The translations under genes and the position numbers were made by a program. Shown in pieces: positions 29,810 to 42,881 of a stretch of DNA of 64,000 bases (its first letter is position 1; each line of letters begins with the position of its first letter). Origin of the DNA: Enterobacter ludwigii (lineage in GTDB: Bacteria > Pseudomonadota > Gammaproteobacteria > Enterobacterales > Enterobacteriaceae); the NCBI RefSeq assembly GCF_001750725.1, contig NZ_CP017279.1, positions 2,666,001 to 2,730,000 of the forward strand, in the 5' to 3' direction. The notes beneath the pieces are model-generated. The model was not told where the DNA came from and did no database searches. It saw nothing but the letters and a program-made list of their open reading frames with translations.

Positions 29810-30436
29810 TTATTTAGTACCAAAAATCTTATCGCCGGCATCGCCAAGCCCCGGGATGATGTACCCGTGCTCATTCAGCCCCTGGTCGATAGACGCGGTA
29901 TAGAGTTCGATGTCCGGGTGCGCTTTTTCCAGCGCCGCGATACCTTCTGGTGCAGCAACCAGCACCAGCACTTTGATGCTGCTGCAACCGGCTTTTTTCA
30001 GCAGGTCGATGGTGGCAATCATTGAACCGCCGGTCGCCAGCATCGGGTCAACCACCAGGGCCATACGCTCGTCGATGTTAGACACCAGCTTCTGGAAGTA
30101 CGGTACCGGCTCCAGGGTCTCTTCGTCGCGGTAGACCCCGACCACGCTGATGCGCGCGCTTGGCACGTGCTCCAGCACGCCTTCCATCATGCCGAGGCCG
30201 GCACGCAGGATGGGCACAACGGTAATTTTCTTACCTTTGATCTGCTCAACCTGAACCGGGCCGTTCCAGCCCTCGATGGTCACTTTTTCCGTTTCCAGGT
30301 CAGAGGTCGCTTCATAGGTCAGCAGGCTGCCGACTTCAGAAGCCAGTTCGCGAAAACGCTTCGTGCTGATGTCATGCTCACGCATCAGGCCCAGCTTGTG
30401 TTTAACGAGTGGGTGCTTCACTTCCACAATCTTCAT
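29810..30436 (-). CDS. upp: Uracil phosphoribosyltransferase Upp
   Basis: 208 residues, same as E. coli. It converts uracil and PRPP to UMP in pyrimidine salvage. The PRPP-binding signature is [17 protein letters not shown], and the uracil-binding C-terminal part is [16 protein letters not shown]. The start at 30436 ([11 protein letters not shown]) is the conserved one, with AGAGAAAGAG upstream; longer in-frame forms are not supported. First gene of the upp-uraA unit. Confidence 0.97.
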   Translation of the reverse strand: MKIVEVKHPLVKHKLGLMREHDISTKRFRELASEVGSLLTYEATSDLETEKVTIEGWNGPVQVEQIKGKKITVVPILRAGLGMMEGVLEHVPSARISVVGVYRDEETLEPVPYFQKLVSNIDERMALVVDPMLATGGSMIATIDLLKKAGCSSIKVLVLVAAPEGIAALEKAHPDIELYTASIDQGLNEHGYIIPGLGDAGDKIFGTK

Positions 30437-30550
30437 TCTCTTTCTCCTCTGAGGGGGCAACCGCAAAAAAATCGCGGGATTATACCGCTTTTTTCGGATT
30501 GCACCATACCCAACTTGCTTGACGTACATCAAGCAAAGTGTTTTAGAGGC

Positions 30551-30582
30551 AAAAAAGCCGGAGGGCAAGCTCCGGCTTTTTG
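30551..30582 (-). terminator. Terminator after the 6-phospho-beta-glucosidase gene
   Basis: Stem AGCCGGAG / CTCCGGCT with a 6-base loop and, on the minus strand, a following TTTTTT tract, about 20 bases after the stop at 30602. Confidence 0.88.
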
Positions 30583-30601
30583 CGTTTTTACTCTGCTGGA
30601 A

Positions 30602-32071
<1,470 letters not shown>

Positions 32072-32075
32072 TTAC

Positions 32076-32089
32076 AGAAACCGGTTTCA
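32076..32089. promoter_or_regulatory. AscG-type LacI-family operator 1
   Basis: The perfect palindrome GAAACCGGTTTC (32077-32088) lies 45 bases upstream of the beta-glucosidase start. It matches the core of the E. coli AscG operator (TGAAACCGGTTTCA). No regulator gene lies in the window. Confidence 0.75.
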
Positions 32090-32132
32090 TTCTGATGATG
32101 TGCAAAGGGGCTTTCTGTTGCAAGGAGAAAAC

Positions 32133-32146
32133 CGAAACCGGTTTCA
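32133..32146. promoter_or_regulatory. AscG-type LacI-family operator 2
   Basis: Second copy of GAAACCGGTTTC (32134-32145), exactly 57 bases from the first, centre to centre. Two sites in this arrangement suit repression by looping or by flanking the promoter. Confidence 0.75.
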
Positions 32147-32221
32147 TTTTCGTGAACAGACTCAACTTTAGGCGCATTCGCAGGGCCTGCTGAAAAAAAA
32201 ATCCTCTCGCCGAGAATAGGC

Positions 32222-32237
32222 TCGCAAACGTTTGCCT
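32222..32237. promoter_or_regulatory. PurR box upstream of purM
   Basis: TCGCAAACGTTTGCCT contains the full 12-base palindromic PurR core GCAAACGTTTGC. A likely -10 (TTAGAAT) lies about 15 bases downstream, so PurR would sit over the promoter of purMN. Confidence 0.88.
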
Positions 32238-32295
32238 GGACTGTTAGAATTGCGCCGATTTTTCTTACTAGCTATGCAATCGCGTGGGGACTTGA

Positions 32296-33974
<1,679 letters not shown>

Positions 33975-33986
33975 TTTGTTTGATGT

Positions 33987-34013
33987 GCCCGGCGGCGCGA
34001 CGCCTGCACGGGC
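33987..34013. repeat. REP-like palindrome after purN
   Basis: Imperfect inverted repeat GCCCGGCGGCGC...GCCTGCACGGGC, of the GC-rich REP/BIME type common in Enterobacteriaceae, directly after purN. Single copy here. Confidence 0.6.
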
Positions 34014-34203
34014 CTGTGGTCTTCACTGTCGGGTGAGCACCGCGCTTCCCGACATGCCCTTCCCCCAACCCTCTAAAATCCCCCAGAAAAAAAATAACTG
34101 TCATACTTTTCTGGCACTGTTGGACATATCGTGGAAATGCTCGCCATAATAAGGACGAGACGGATTTACCACGTCCTGTGATTGAACTGGAGTGTGAGCT
34201 GTA

Positions 34204-36264
34204 ATGGGTCAGGAAAAGTTATATATCGAGAAAGAGCTAAGCTGGTTAGCATTCAACGAACGTGTACTCCAGGAAGCGGCAGACAAAAGTAACCCGCTTA
34301 TCGAGCGTATGCGTTTTCTGGGGATTTATTCCAACAACCTGGATGAGTTCTACAAGGTTCGCTTTGCCGAACTGAAACGGCGAATCATCATCAGCGAAGA
34401 ACAGGGCTTAAACTCTCACTCGCGCCATCTGCTGGGCAAAATTCAGTCGCGCGTATTGAAAGCCGATCAGGAGTTTGACGGCCTGTATAACGAACTGCTG
34501 CTGGAAATGGCACGCAATCAAATCTTCCTGATTAACGAGCGTCAGCTTTCTGTTAACCAACAAACCTGGCTGCGTCACTATTTCAAACATTACCTGCGCC
34601 AGCACATTACCCCTATTCTGATCAACCGCGAAACCGATCTGGTGCAGTTCCTGAAAGATGACTACACCTACCTCGCGGTGGAAATTATTCGTGGCGACAC
34701 GATTCGTTACGCATTGCTTGAGATCCCGTCCGATAAGGTGCCGCGCTTTGTGAACCTGCCGCCGGAAACTCCGCGCAGACGCAAGCCAATGATCCTGCTC
34801 GATAACATCCTGCGTTACTGCCTGGACGACATCTTTAAGGGCTTCTTCGATTACGACGCGTTAAACGCCTACTCCATGAAGATGACCCGTGACGCCGAAT
34901 ACGATCTGGTGCACGAGATGGAAGCCAGCCTGATGGAGCTGATGTCATCCAGCCTGAAACAGCGCCTGACGGCGGAGCCGGTGCGCTTTGTTTATCAGCG
35001 CGATATGCCAGATGCCATGGTGGAAATGCTGCGCGACAAGCTGACCATTTCTCGCTATGACTCCATCGTGCCGGGCGGTCGTTACCATAACTTTAAAGAC
35101 TTTATTGGCTTCCCGAACGTCGGCAAGGCCAATCTGGTGAACAAACCGCTGCCGCGTCTGCGCCATCTCTGGTTCGATAAATTCCGTAACGGTTTCGACG
35201 CCATTCGCGAGCGCGATGTCCTGCTCTACTATCCGTATCATACGTTTGAACACGTGCTGGAACTGCTGCGTCAGGCTTCGTTCGACCCGAACGTACTGGC
35301 GATCAAAATCAATATCTACCGTGTGGCAAAAGATTCCCGCATCATCGACGCGATGATCCATGCGGCGCACAACGGCAAAAAAGTGACCGTGGTGGTTGAG
35401 CTACAGGCACGCTTCGACGAAGAGGCAAACATTCACTGGGCGCGCCGTCTGACGGAAGCCGGTGTCCACGTTATCTTCTCAGCACCTGGGCTGAAAATTC
35501 ACGCCAAGCTGTTCCTCATCTCCCGTAAAGAGGGGGAGGACGTGGTGCGTTATGCCCACATCGGTACCGGGAACTTTAACGAAAAAACCGCGCGAATTTA
35601 TACCGACTACTCGCTGCTGACTGCCGATGCACGCATCACTAACGAGGTTCGCCGGGTGTTCAACTTTATTGAGAACCCGTACCGCCCGGTCAGCTTCGAT
35701 TATCTGCTGGTCTCGCCGCAGAACTCACGCCGCCTGCTGTACGACATGATCGATAAAGAGATCGCCAATGCCCAGAAAGGGCTGTCGTCGGGCATTACGC
35801 TGAAACTCAACAACCTGGTCGACAAAGGGCTGGTGGATCGTCTGTATGCGGCGTCCAGCTCCGGCGTTCCGGTCAATCTGCTGATACGCGGTATGTGCTC
35901 GCTGATCCCTGAACTCGACGGCATCAGCGACAATATTCGCGTGATCAGCATTGTTGACCGCTACCTGGAACACGATCGGGTCTATATTTTCGATAATGCG
36001 GGTGATAAACAGGTCTATCTCTCTTCTGCAGACTGGATGACGCGCAATATTGACTACCGAATTGAAGTCGCGACACCGCTCCTGGATCCGCGGCTGAAGC
36101 AGCAGATCCTCGATATCATCGAGATTCTGTTCAGCGATACGGTGAAAGCACGCTATATCGACAAAGAACTCAGTAACCGCTATGTACCGCGCGGCAATCG
36201 CCGTAAAGTGCGGTCGCAACTGGCGATTTACGACTATATCAAATCACTCGAGCAACCCGATTAA
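34204..36264 (+). CDS. ppk: Polyphosphate kinase Ppk
   Basis: 686-residue polyphosphate kinase 1 (E. coli has 688), which polymerises the terminal phosphate of ATP into inorganic polyphosphate at the membrane periphery. Four domains are expected. The N-terminal [17 protein letters not shown], the phospholipase-D-like catalytic part with [12 protein letters not shown] (autophosphorylated His) and [17 protein letters not shown] are visible. The start at 34204 has a GGAG ribosome-binding site upstream. It is followed by ppx after 3 bases, the usual ppk-ppx operon of synthesis and degradation of polyphosphate. Confidence 0.97.
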   Translation: MGQEKLYIEKELSWLAFNERVLQEAADKSNPLIERMRFLGIYSNNLDEFYKVRFAELKRRIIISEEQGLNSHSRHLLGKIQSRVLKADQEFDGLYNELLLEMARNQIFLINERQLSVNQQTWLRHYFKHYLRQHITPILINRETDLVQFLKDDYTYLAVEIIRGDTIRYALLEIPSDKVPRFVNLPPETPRRRKPMILLDNILRYCLDDIFKGFFDYDALNAYSMKMTRDAEYDLVHEMEASLMELMSSSLKQRLTAEPVRFVYQRDMPDAMVEMLRDKLTISRYDSIVPGGRYHNFKDFIGFPNVGKANLVNKPLPRLRHLWFDKFRNGFDAIRERDVLLYYPYHTFEHVLELLRQASFDPNVLAIKINIYRVAKDSRIIDAMIHAAHNGKKVTVVVELQARFDEEANIHWARRLTEAGVHVIFSAPGLKIHAKLFLISRKEGEDVVRYAHIGTGNFNEKTARIYTDYSLLTADARITNEVRRVFNFIENPYRPVSFDYLLVSPQNSRRLLYDMIDKEIANAQKGLSSGITLKLNNLVDKGLVDRLYAASSSGVPVNLLIRGMCSLIPELDGISDNIRVISIVDRYLEHDRVYIFDNAGDKQVYLSSADWMTRNIDYRIEVATPLLDPRLKQQILDIIEILFSDTVKARYIDKELSNRYVPRGNRRKVRSQLAIYDYIKSLEQPD

Positions 36265-36267
36265 CCT

Positions 36268-37806
36268 ATGCCGATAAATGATAAGACCCCACGCCCGCAG
36301 GAATTCGCCGCGGTCGATCTTGGTTCTAACAGTTTCCACATGGTCATCGCCCGTGAGGTGGATGGCGCGTTGCAGATCATCGGTCGTCTGAAGCAGCGTG
36401 TACACCTGGCGGATGGTCTTGATGAGCGCAGCATGCTCAGCGAAGAGGCAATGGAGCGAGGCTTAAATTGCCTGTCGCTGTTTGCTGAACGCCTGCAGGG
36501 CTTCTCGCCTTCCAGCGTATGCATTGTGGGCACCCACACGTTGCGCCAGGCGTTGAACGCGCCTGAATTCCTCAAGCGGGCCGAAAAAGTGATCCCCTAC
36601 CCCATTGAGATCATCTCCGGTAACGAGGAAGCCCGTCTGATTTTCATGGGTGTTGAACACACTCAACCGGAAAAAGGACGCAAGCTGGTCATCGACATCG
36701 GTGGCGGCTCTACGGAACTGGTGATCGGCGAAGATTTTGAGCCGCGTCTGGTCGAAAGCCGTCGTATGGGCTGCGTCAGCTTTGCGCAGATGTATTTCCC
36801 GGGTGGCGCAATCAGCCGCGAAAACTTCCAGCGCGCGCGCATGGCCGCTATCCAGAAACTGGAGAACCTGGCCTGGCAGTACCGTATTCAGGGCTGGAAC
36901 GTAGCGCTGGGCGCATCGGGCACCATCAAAGCGGCACATGAAGTGCTGTTGGCGATGGGTGAAAAAGATGGGTTTATCACCCCTGAGCGCCTGACCTTGC
37001 TGACCGAAGAGGTGCTGAAACATAAAAGCTTTGACGCCTTAAGCCTGCCGGGTCTTTCCGACGAGCGCAAAGCGGTATTCGTACCGGGGCTGGCTATCCT
37101 GTGCGGCGTATTTGATGCGCTGGCAATTAAAGAGCTGCGTCTTTCCGACGGCGCGCTGCGTGAAGGTGTGCTGTATGAAATGGAAGGCCGTTTCCGCCAC
37201 CAGGATATTCGTAGCCGCACCGCGCAAAGCCTGGCAAACCAGTACAATATCGACCGTGAACAGGCGAAGCGCGTGCTGGAAACAACCGTTCAGATATACG
37301 ACCAGTGGCAGGAGCAGAACCCTAAGCTGGCGCATCCGCAGCTTGCCGCCCTGCTGAAATGGGCAGCGATGCTGCACGAAGTGGGACTGAATATTAACCA
37401 CAGCGGAATGCATCGCCACTCAGCCTATATCCTGCAAAACAGCGATCTGCCTGGCTTCAACCAGGAGCAGCAAACCATGATGGCGACCCTGGTGCGCTAC
37501 CATCGTAAAGCCATCAAGCTTGACGATCTGCCGCGCTTCACGCTGTTTAAGAAGAAGCAATTCCTGCCGCTTATCCAGCTGCTGCGTCTCGGCGTGCTGC
37601 TCAATAACCAGCGTCAGGCCACCACCACCCCGCCCACGCTGAAGCTCAAAACGGATGACAACCACTGGACCCTGAGCTTCCCGCCAGACTGGTTTAGCCA
37701 GAATGCGCTGGTGCTGCTGGATCTGGAAAAAGAGCAGCAGTACTGGGAAGCGGTCACCGGCTGGCTACTCAAAATCGAAGAAGAGAGCTCAGACGTCGCG
37801 GCGTAA
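36268..37806 (+). CDS. ppx: Exopolyphosphatase Ppx
   Basis: 512-residue exopolyphosphatase of the ASKHA fold (GppA/Ppx family) that removes terminal phosphates from polyphosphate. The two nucleotide/phosphate-binding loops are [16 protein letters not shown] (near residue 13) and [16 protein letters not shown] (near residue 140). The C-terminal part has the HD-like helical domain ([18 protein letters not shown]). It overlaps no gene but starts 3 bases after ppk and ends 4 bases from the convergent pdeF. Confidence 0.96.
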   Translation: MPINDKTPRPQEFAAVDLGSNSFHMVIAREVDGALQIIGRLKQRVHLADGLDERSMLSEEAMERGLNCLSLFAERLQGFSPSSVCIVGTHTLRQALNAPEFLKRAEKVIPYPIEIISGNEEARLIFMGVEHTQPEKGRKLVIDIGGGSTELVIGEDFEPRLVESRRMGCVSFAQMYFPGGAISRENFQRARMAAIQKLENLAWQYRIQGWNVALGASGTIKAAHEVLLAMGEKDGFITPERLTLLTEEVLKHKSFDALSLPGLSDERKAVFVPGLAILCGVFDALAIKELRLSDGALREGVLYEMEGRFRHQDIRSRTAQSLANQYNIDREQAKRVLETTVQIYDQWQEQNPKLAHPQLAALLKWAAMLHEVGLNINHSGMHRHSAYILQNSDLPGFNQEQQTMMATLVRYHRKAIKLDDLPRFTLFKKKQFLPLIQLLRLGVLLNNQRQATTTPPTLKLKTDDNHWTLSFPPDWFSQNALVLLDLEKEQQYWEAVTGWLLKIEEESSDVAA

Positions 37807-37810
37807 CGGC

Positions 37811-40051
37811 TCAGGTCTCGACCGGCGACGCCTCTGCTTCCAGCAGTGACTCAAGCGCCACCGGTCTGCCAATCAGATAACCCTGCACATAATCGATACC
37901 TAGCGCGTGAACCGCGCTACGTATCTCTTCTGTTTCGACATACTCCGCGACCACCAGCATTTTCTTCATTCGCGCCAGATGGCAAATCGAGGCCACTATC
38001 TGATAGTCCAGACTGTTGTTGACGATATTGCGGATAAAGCTTCCGTCTATCTTAAGGATATCGGCGTCCACGCTTTTTAGCCGCGCGTAGCTCGCATAGC
38101 CGGTACCGAAATCATCAATCGCAATGCGTACCCCCATTTTTTGCAACTGCCTGAGGGTATGTAACGCCTGCTCACCACTGCCGAAGGTGCTGCACTCGGT
38201 CACTTCAAATATCAGCTGCCAGGGTTCCACGGCGTATTTCGCCAGCAGACGACTCACCTCAGCCGGGAACTGCGCACGGCACACGGTGGAAGGGCCCAGA
38301 TTAATGGCAAAACGCTGGCCGGGCAGATGTACCCGATGCTCTGCCAGGAAGCGTAGCGTGTTCTCCAGTACCCACAAATCAACCCGCGACGACAGGCCAA
38401 ACTCCTGGGCGACGGGCAGGAATTGCAAGGGAGAGAGCAACGCCCCGTTTGCATCCGACATCCGCAGCAACACCTCGTGGTAGCAATCGCCCCGCACGCC
38501 GCAAACCGGCTGGACCAGCAGAGTAAACGCGTTACTGTCGAGCGCACTTTGCAGACGGCTCATCATCGCAACCTTGTCCTTCAGGCTACGCTGGAGATGG
38601 ACAGCACCGCGCTGCTGCAGATTTTCCGGATGGTTGGTAGAAATCGACAGATCGGCAATTACCCCCAGTTCACCGAGGACCAGATAGAGATGGGTCACCG
38701 GTGAGCGCACATAGCAGTAGCTCACGCCCACCTGAGGCTGCAGCGGCATCCCATCCCAGACAAAGCGGAACTGTTTAATATGCTCGTCCAGCGCCTCAAT
38801 GCGTTGCTGGTGCGATTCCGCGTTAAGGCGAACCGCCAGGTCACAGCCGGTGAGGTGATAGACCCGCTCACTGGGCTGCAAGGTGCCATTTACCCACTGC
38901 GCCAGCTGCTGTTTATACAGGATCCGCAACAACACCCCGTAATTTCGGCCCAGCACCTCCAGCTCCGGAATGCGCAGCAAACAGAGCGCCGACCACGGGT
39001 TTTTAGCAAGATCGCGCGACAAGGCCCGCAGGTTCGGCATATGGACAACCGGGTCGAGTAGCGCCAGCCTGCGGGAACGTTTATTCGCGGCGCGCTGGCA
39101 GGTGGCCAGCATCGACATGTAAATCACCACAAACGAAAAGACCAGATAGCTGGAAGAGGTAATTGCCAGCTGAATGTCATACCCGGACTGTTGAGGGATA
39201 TAGCGGTAAAAATAGTGAATAGACACCAGCAGCACCGGGGTCCAGATGAGCGACATCAGCTTATAGCCAAACCGCATCGCTCCCCAGAGCATCACCGGCA
39301 TCAGCAACGACAGGGTGTAGTTGGTGGTGAAAATCGAGCTGTTTTCATTCATCGGGAGCAGCAGGAGGGTAAGCAGTCCGCCAAGCGCAATGGCCCACAG
39401 CAGAAATTCAATGACCGTCACCTTTTTGTCTATCTGCATTCGCACCTGCGAGACAAGACTTCTGATATACCGCGGATGGCGAATCAGACGGATCAGTAAA
39501 TAGCTTAACGGCACGCCCGTCAGCCCACTGACCAGCAGCGCCTGATAGTTAATCAGCGTGCGAATATTAAGCGGGGTCAACCCCTCCAGGCTCTGACGGC
39601 TCTCATACACCCCCAGATAGAGGGCAAACTGGAACAGCACCAGAAACAGCGTCGCGGGGCAAAAGGCCTGCCAGAAGATACGCTGCGCCATCAGTCTGAC
39701 ATCCCCGTAAGCCGTCATGCTGCGTCTGGGCGCAAACACCCGATACCCTCCCCAGCTGAGCACAACAGGGACAATAAAATGAAAAATGCCGGCGATGGTT
39801 TCGAACAACCCAACCGACGGGTAGTAGCGGATGAACAGTGACAATACGATGCCGGGAAGCGCTTCCAGACCAAAAAACATCATCACCGAAAGCAGAAAGG
39901 AGAGAGGTAAATAATAGAGTGCCACCAGACCATCGCCCAATCGGGTAAAGGTATTGGCAACGCTTAATACAGGCAGTAAACCCACCGGTAAAATAAGCGG
40001 TAAAGCCCACCAGCGGTCTTTATTGTTTTTCAGGAAAGAAATAATGTTCAT
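37811..40051 (-). CDS. pdeF: c-di-GMP phosphodiesterase PdeF (YfgF)
   Basis: 746-residue membrane protein (E. coli YfgF 747). An N-terminal MASE1-type membrane sensor of about eight to ten helices (to about residue 310) is followed by a degenerate GGDEF domain (LTGCDLAVRL where the GGDEF signature would be) and a C-terminal EAL domain. The EAL signatures look complete: HEVLLRM, the glutamate FEVTECS, the metal-binding IDDFGTGYASY, KIDGSFI and AEYVET. It hydrolyses c-di-GMP; E. coli YfgF affects surface properties and peroxide resistance under low oxygen. The start MNIISFLKNNKDRWW (40051) matches the family; a longer in-frame form does not. It converges with ppx. Confidence 0.94.
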   Translation of the reverse strand: MNIISFLKNNKDRWWALPLILPVGLLPVLSVANTFTRLGDGLVALYYLPLSFLLSVMMFFGLEALPGIVLSLFIRYYPSVGLFETIAGIFHFIVPVVLSWGGYRVFAPRRSMTAYGDVRLMAQRIFWQAFCPATLFLVLFQFALYLGVYESRQSLEGLTPLNIRTLINYQALLVSGLTGVPLSYLLIRLIRHPRYIRSLVSQVRMQIDKKVTVIEFLLWAIALGGLLTLLLLPMNENSSIFTTNYTLSLLMPVMLWGAMRFGYKLMSLIWTPVLLVSIHYFYRYIPQQSGYDIQLAITSSSYLVFSFVVIYMSMLATCQRAANKRSRRLALLDPVVHMPNLRALSRDLAKNPWSALCLLRIPELEVLGRNYGVLLRILYKQQLAQWVNGTLQPSERVYHLTGCDLAVRLNAESHQQRIEALDEHIKQFRFVWDGMPLQPQVGVSYCYVRSPVTHLYLVLGELGVIADLSISTNHPENLQQRGAVHLQRSLKDKVAMMSRLQSALDSNAFTLLVQPVCGVRGDCYHEVLLRMSDANGALLSPLQFLPVAQEFGLSSRVDLWVLENTLRFLAEHRVHLPGQRFAINLGPSTVCRAQFPAEVSRLLAKYAVEPWQLIFEVTECSTFGSGEQALHTLRQLQKMGVRIAIDDFGTGYASYARLKSVDADILKIDGSFIRNIVNNSLDYQIVASICHLARMKKMLVVAEYVETEEIRSAVHALGIDYVQGYLIGRPVALESLLEAEASPVET

Positions 40052-40403
40052 AGATGCCCGTTTAAACCCCTTTCGCTCCAGAGGGAAATGAAGACAGGCA
40101 TCCAACCTGACGTACCTGCCGCCCGACAACGTGCGGGGCGAACAGTATGGAGGTGGGATTTTAAATACCAGGCCAGGGAAACCGTTGACTTAAATCAAAC
40201 TAATTTACTCAAACGATCCTTTCTTACATTTTTTTTGAAATAGTTTTCTTCATATTATCAATATGGTAAATGCAATTATTAATTTCAATAACATTAATTA
40301 ATGTAACTATTGACGGTTATTTACACATTTGCGAATTGACCCTCTCTTCCCGCTGTGCCTTAATATCCCTGTCGCCCAAAAGGGCATGCCCAGGAAAAAC
40401 ACA
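40052..40403. other. AT-rich divergent control region of pdeF and yfgG
   Basis: About 350 bases with no gene. It is strongly AT-rich from about 40190 to 40330. A candidate promoter for yfgG is TTGACC (40336-40341) with TTAATA (40360-40365) at 18-base spacing. No clear repressor palindrome was seen. Confidence 0.5.
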
Positions 40404-40592
40404 GTGAGTCAGGCCACGCGTATGCGAAAACGACATCAGTTCAACACCCGGATGACCCGCATCATACTGCTTATCAGCTTCCTGTTTTTCTTCGGCCGCT
40501 TCGTTTACTCCTCTATTGGCGCCTGGTATCACCATCAGGACAAGGCCCAGTCACAGCAATCCAGCCTGACCGTTGATTCAGCCGATCGCTAA
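40404..40592 (+). CDS. yfgG: Small membrane protein YfgG (GTG start)
   Basis: 62-residue protein closely matching E. coli YfgG: MSQATRMRKRHQFNTRMTR followed by a single transmembrane helix (IILLISFLFFFGRFVYSS) and a polar tail. Initiation is taken as GTG at 40404, because it gives the conserved N-terminus and has CAGGAAAAA upstream; no ATG fits as well. In E. coli the gene has been linked to nickel and cobalt stress tolerance. It lies between pdeF and guaA in E. coli. Here it overlaps the end of a convergent LysR gene by 4 bases, at the left boundary of an accessory stretch. Confidence 0.85.
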   Translation: MSQATRMRKRHQFNTRMTRIILLISFLFFFGRFVYSSIGAWYHHQDKAQSQQSSLTVDSADR

Positions 40593-41479
40593 CGCGTCGA
40601 AGGATTTTGTAATATCCGAATTATCCCTGCTATTCCTTTGCTCAGGATTTTATCCTGGCGCATCACCACAGCCAGCTGTCGCTGCAGCACGGGGGTGAGC
40701 GACATCACGCATAGCCCTTCGCGGTCAGCCGCCAGGTCTACGGCCATACGCGGCACGATACTGTAGCCAAGCCCCGCACGTACCATCCGCTTGATCGCCT
40801 CGATGCTGCCCAGCTGCATCACCGGCGTGAGGATTCGCCCCTCGGCCGCAAACCAGCCGTCGATCAGCGCCCGGGTGCCGCTGCCTGATTCAAAAGCAAT
40901 GAATGGCTGCGCGTGCAACGCAGCGGGCGTCAACGGCTGAAAACCGTCCTGCTGGTCCAGCGACGCGATAAAAACAAACTCTTCGTCCATCACCGGCGTA
41001 ACGTCGAGCGCTCTTCCGCTCACCGGTAACGTCACCAGCCCCATATCAAGACGGTTTTCTTCAATTGCCCGGACGATGTCGAGCGTATTGCCGGTCGTCA
41101 CGCCCACTCTGAGAAGCGGATAGTCACGTCCGAGCTGCTGTAACAGCGGCGGCAGAAGATGAATGCAGGCCGTTGCGCCCGTACCAAGCGTAATGGTGCC
41201 ACTCACGTCGTGGCTGAACTCACTCACGGACCGAATGGCTTCATCCACCGCCTGCTGAATACGCTCCCCGTGCACCAGCAACGCCTGCCCGGCAGCCGTG
41301 GGTTTGATACCCCGCCCGGTACGCTCTACCAGCCGGGTTTGCAGAAACTGCTCCAGCTGGCGGATTTGCAGGCTGACGGCCGGCTGGGAAATGCCCAGCA
41401 GGTCCGCCGCCGCGGAAAAACTGCCGCGCTGGATAACCAGACGGAACGTCGCGAGATAGCCCAGGTTGAGCGTTGTCAT
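40589..41479 (-). CDS. LysR-family transcriptional regulator
   Basis: 296-residue LysR-type regulator. The winged helix-turn-helix is at residues 1-60 (GSFSAAADLLGISQPAVSLQIRQLEQFLQTRLVER), and the effector-binding domain follows, with TLGTGATACIHLLPPLLQQ starting the first subdomain. The effector is unknown. It is divergent from an MFS transporter 97 bases away, with a perfect CTTAT-N7-ATAAG palindrome between them, so it most likely controls that transporter and itself. It is not among the syntenic E. coli genes. Confidence 0.88.
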   Translation of the reverse strand: MTTLNLGYLATFRLVIQRGSFSAAADLLGISQPAVSLQIRQLEQFLQTRLVERTGRGIKPTAAGQALLVHGERIQQAVDEAIRSVSEFSHDVSGTITLGTGATACIHLLPPLLQQLGRDYPLLRVGVTTGNTLDIVRAIEENRLDMGLVTLPVSGRALDVTPVMDEEFVFIASLDQQDGFQPLTPAALHAQPFIAFESGSGTRALIDGWFAAEGRILTPVMQLGSIEAIKRMVRAGLGYSIVPRMAVDLAADREGLCVMSLTPVLQRQLAVVMRQDKILSKGIAGIIRILQNPSTR

Positions 41480-41490
41480 TCAAAGTTTCT

Positions 41491-41507
41491 CTTATACAGC
41501 GCATAAG
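41491..41507. promoter_or_regulatory. LysR-type operator between regulator and MFS gene
   Basis: Perfect inverted repeat CTTAT-ACAGCGC-ATAAG containing the T-N11-A arrangement typical of LysR boxes. It lies 11 bases upstream of the LysR start and 70 upstream of the MFS start. Confidence 0.65.
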
Positions 41508-41576
41508 GTGACTGACCTGCCAGCACAATAGCGCGCTCGCTATGCTCAGGACAACTGCATAACGGAATGAAAAACA

Positions 41577-42770
41577 ATGAAAACACCTGCCCTTCCCCGT
41601 CACCTCGCCCTCCGGGCAGGTTGTCATCAGCTTATCAACTGGGGGATCTCGTTTTATATGCCCGGGACCTTTGCCCAGGCGATTGTGGCCGACCGGGGGT
41701 GGTCATCACCGCAGCTCTACCTCGGCCTGACGCTGGCGATGCTGGTAATGGCGATGGTCTCCCCTTTTGTCGCCCGACTGCTGGCGTACGCTGGCGGGCA
41801 GAACGTGGTGATGAGCGGAACGTTACTGATTGCCGCAAGCTGCGCGGGCATGGCATATACGCAGACGCTGTTCGGCTGGTACGGTGCCTGGCTGGTTGCC
41901 GGTATCGGGATGCGGCTGTCGCTGTATGATGCGCTGTTCGCCGCGCTGGTGAACCTGTACGGCCAGCAGGCACGCAGAACGATCTCGCGCATCACGCTCG
42001 CAGGCGGGCTGGCCTCAGCGGTTTTTTGGCCGCTGGGTGATGGGCTGCTGAAAGTGATGAGCTGGCAACACGCATTGCAGATCTACGCCCTCTTTGGCCT
42101 GCTGAGTACGGTACTGATTCGCACGCTTCCCCACCAGCGGCTGGCGGCCCCCCCGCACGTTACCGCGCCGCCCGTGCGCCAGGAACGGCGTAACGGCTGG
42201 CGGTATGCCACGTTTATTGCCCTCATGACCTTTGTCTCTAACGGCACGTCCACCCATCTGCCAGAGTTTATTGCCAGTTTTGGCCTGCCGGTCGCCATCG
42301 GCATGTTGTGGGGCGTTGGCCAGACGGGCGCACGCGCCACGGAGGTGCTGGCGGGTGCACGCTTAACCCCACTCAACCTCACGCTCCTGACCGCCCTCGC
42401 CATGCCGCTCTGCTTTGTTATCGGGTTAAGCAGCTCGCTGTTTGTCGGGTGTGCCGCCGGTTTTGTGCTGGGCTACGGCGCCATCAACGGGCTGATGACG
42501 ATAGTAAAAGCCACCCTGCCACTGACGCTTTTCAGCGCCGAAAGCTATGCCCGCCGCACCGGCATGCTGCTCATTCCCGCACAGCTTATGGCCGCGGCAT
42601 CGCCGTTTGCCTATGCGTGGCTAAACAAAACGCTGGGGATCGCCGGCGCAATGTGGGTTTCCACCGCGCTGACGCTGGTGATTGCCGGGCTGGCGATAGC
42701 GATTGTGCGCAGTGCCGACCCCGCGCGGAATGATGAAATGTATCCCACTGTATCCGGAGCGCCACGCTGA
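41577..42770 (+). CDS. MFS transporter under LysR control
   Basis: 397-residue major facilitator superfamily permease with about 12 hydrophobic segments. The N-terminal half has the signature after TM2 only weakly (ARLLAYAGGQNVVM) and a PGTFAQAIVADRGWS loop between TM1 and TM2, seen in MFS proteins annotated as sugar or organic-anion transporters. The substrate cannot be inferred. The LysR gene is divergent, so it probably forms a regulated single-gene unit. Start ATG at 41577; GGAATG just upstream is a modest ribosome site. Confidence 0.8.
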   Translation: MKTPALPRHLALRAGCHQLINWGISFYMPGTFAQAIVADRGWSSPQLYLGLTLAMLVMAMVSPFVARLLAYAGGQNVVMSGTLLIAASCAGMAYTQTLFGWYGAWLVAGIGMRLSLYDALFAALVNLYGQQARRTISRITLAGGLASAVFWPLGDGLLKVMSWQHALQIYALFGLLSTVLIRTLPHQRLAAPPHVTAPPVRQERRNGWRYATFIALMTFVSNGTSTHLPEFIASFGLPVAIGMLWGVGQTGARATEVLAGARLTPLNLTLLTALAMPLCFVIGLSSSLFVGCAAGFVLGYGAINGLMTIVKATLPLTLFSAESYARRTGMLLIPAQLMAAASPFAYAWLNKTLGIAGAMWVSTALTLVIAGLAIAIVRSADPARNDEMYPTVSGAPR

Positions 42771-42881
42771 CAAGCCGGTACAAAACGCCGTTCCCCGCAA
42801 ACATCCCGGATACATAAAAATGGTTTTCTGTGTCTGTCATTGTTTGAAACCGAATTTGAAACCGATTGAGGAGAGACTCAG

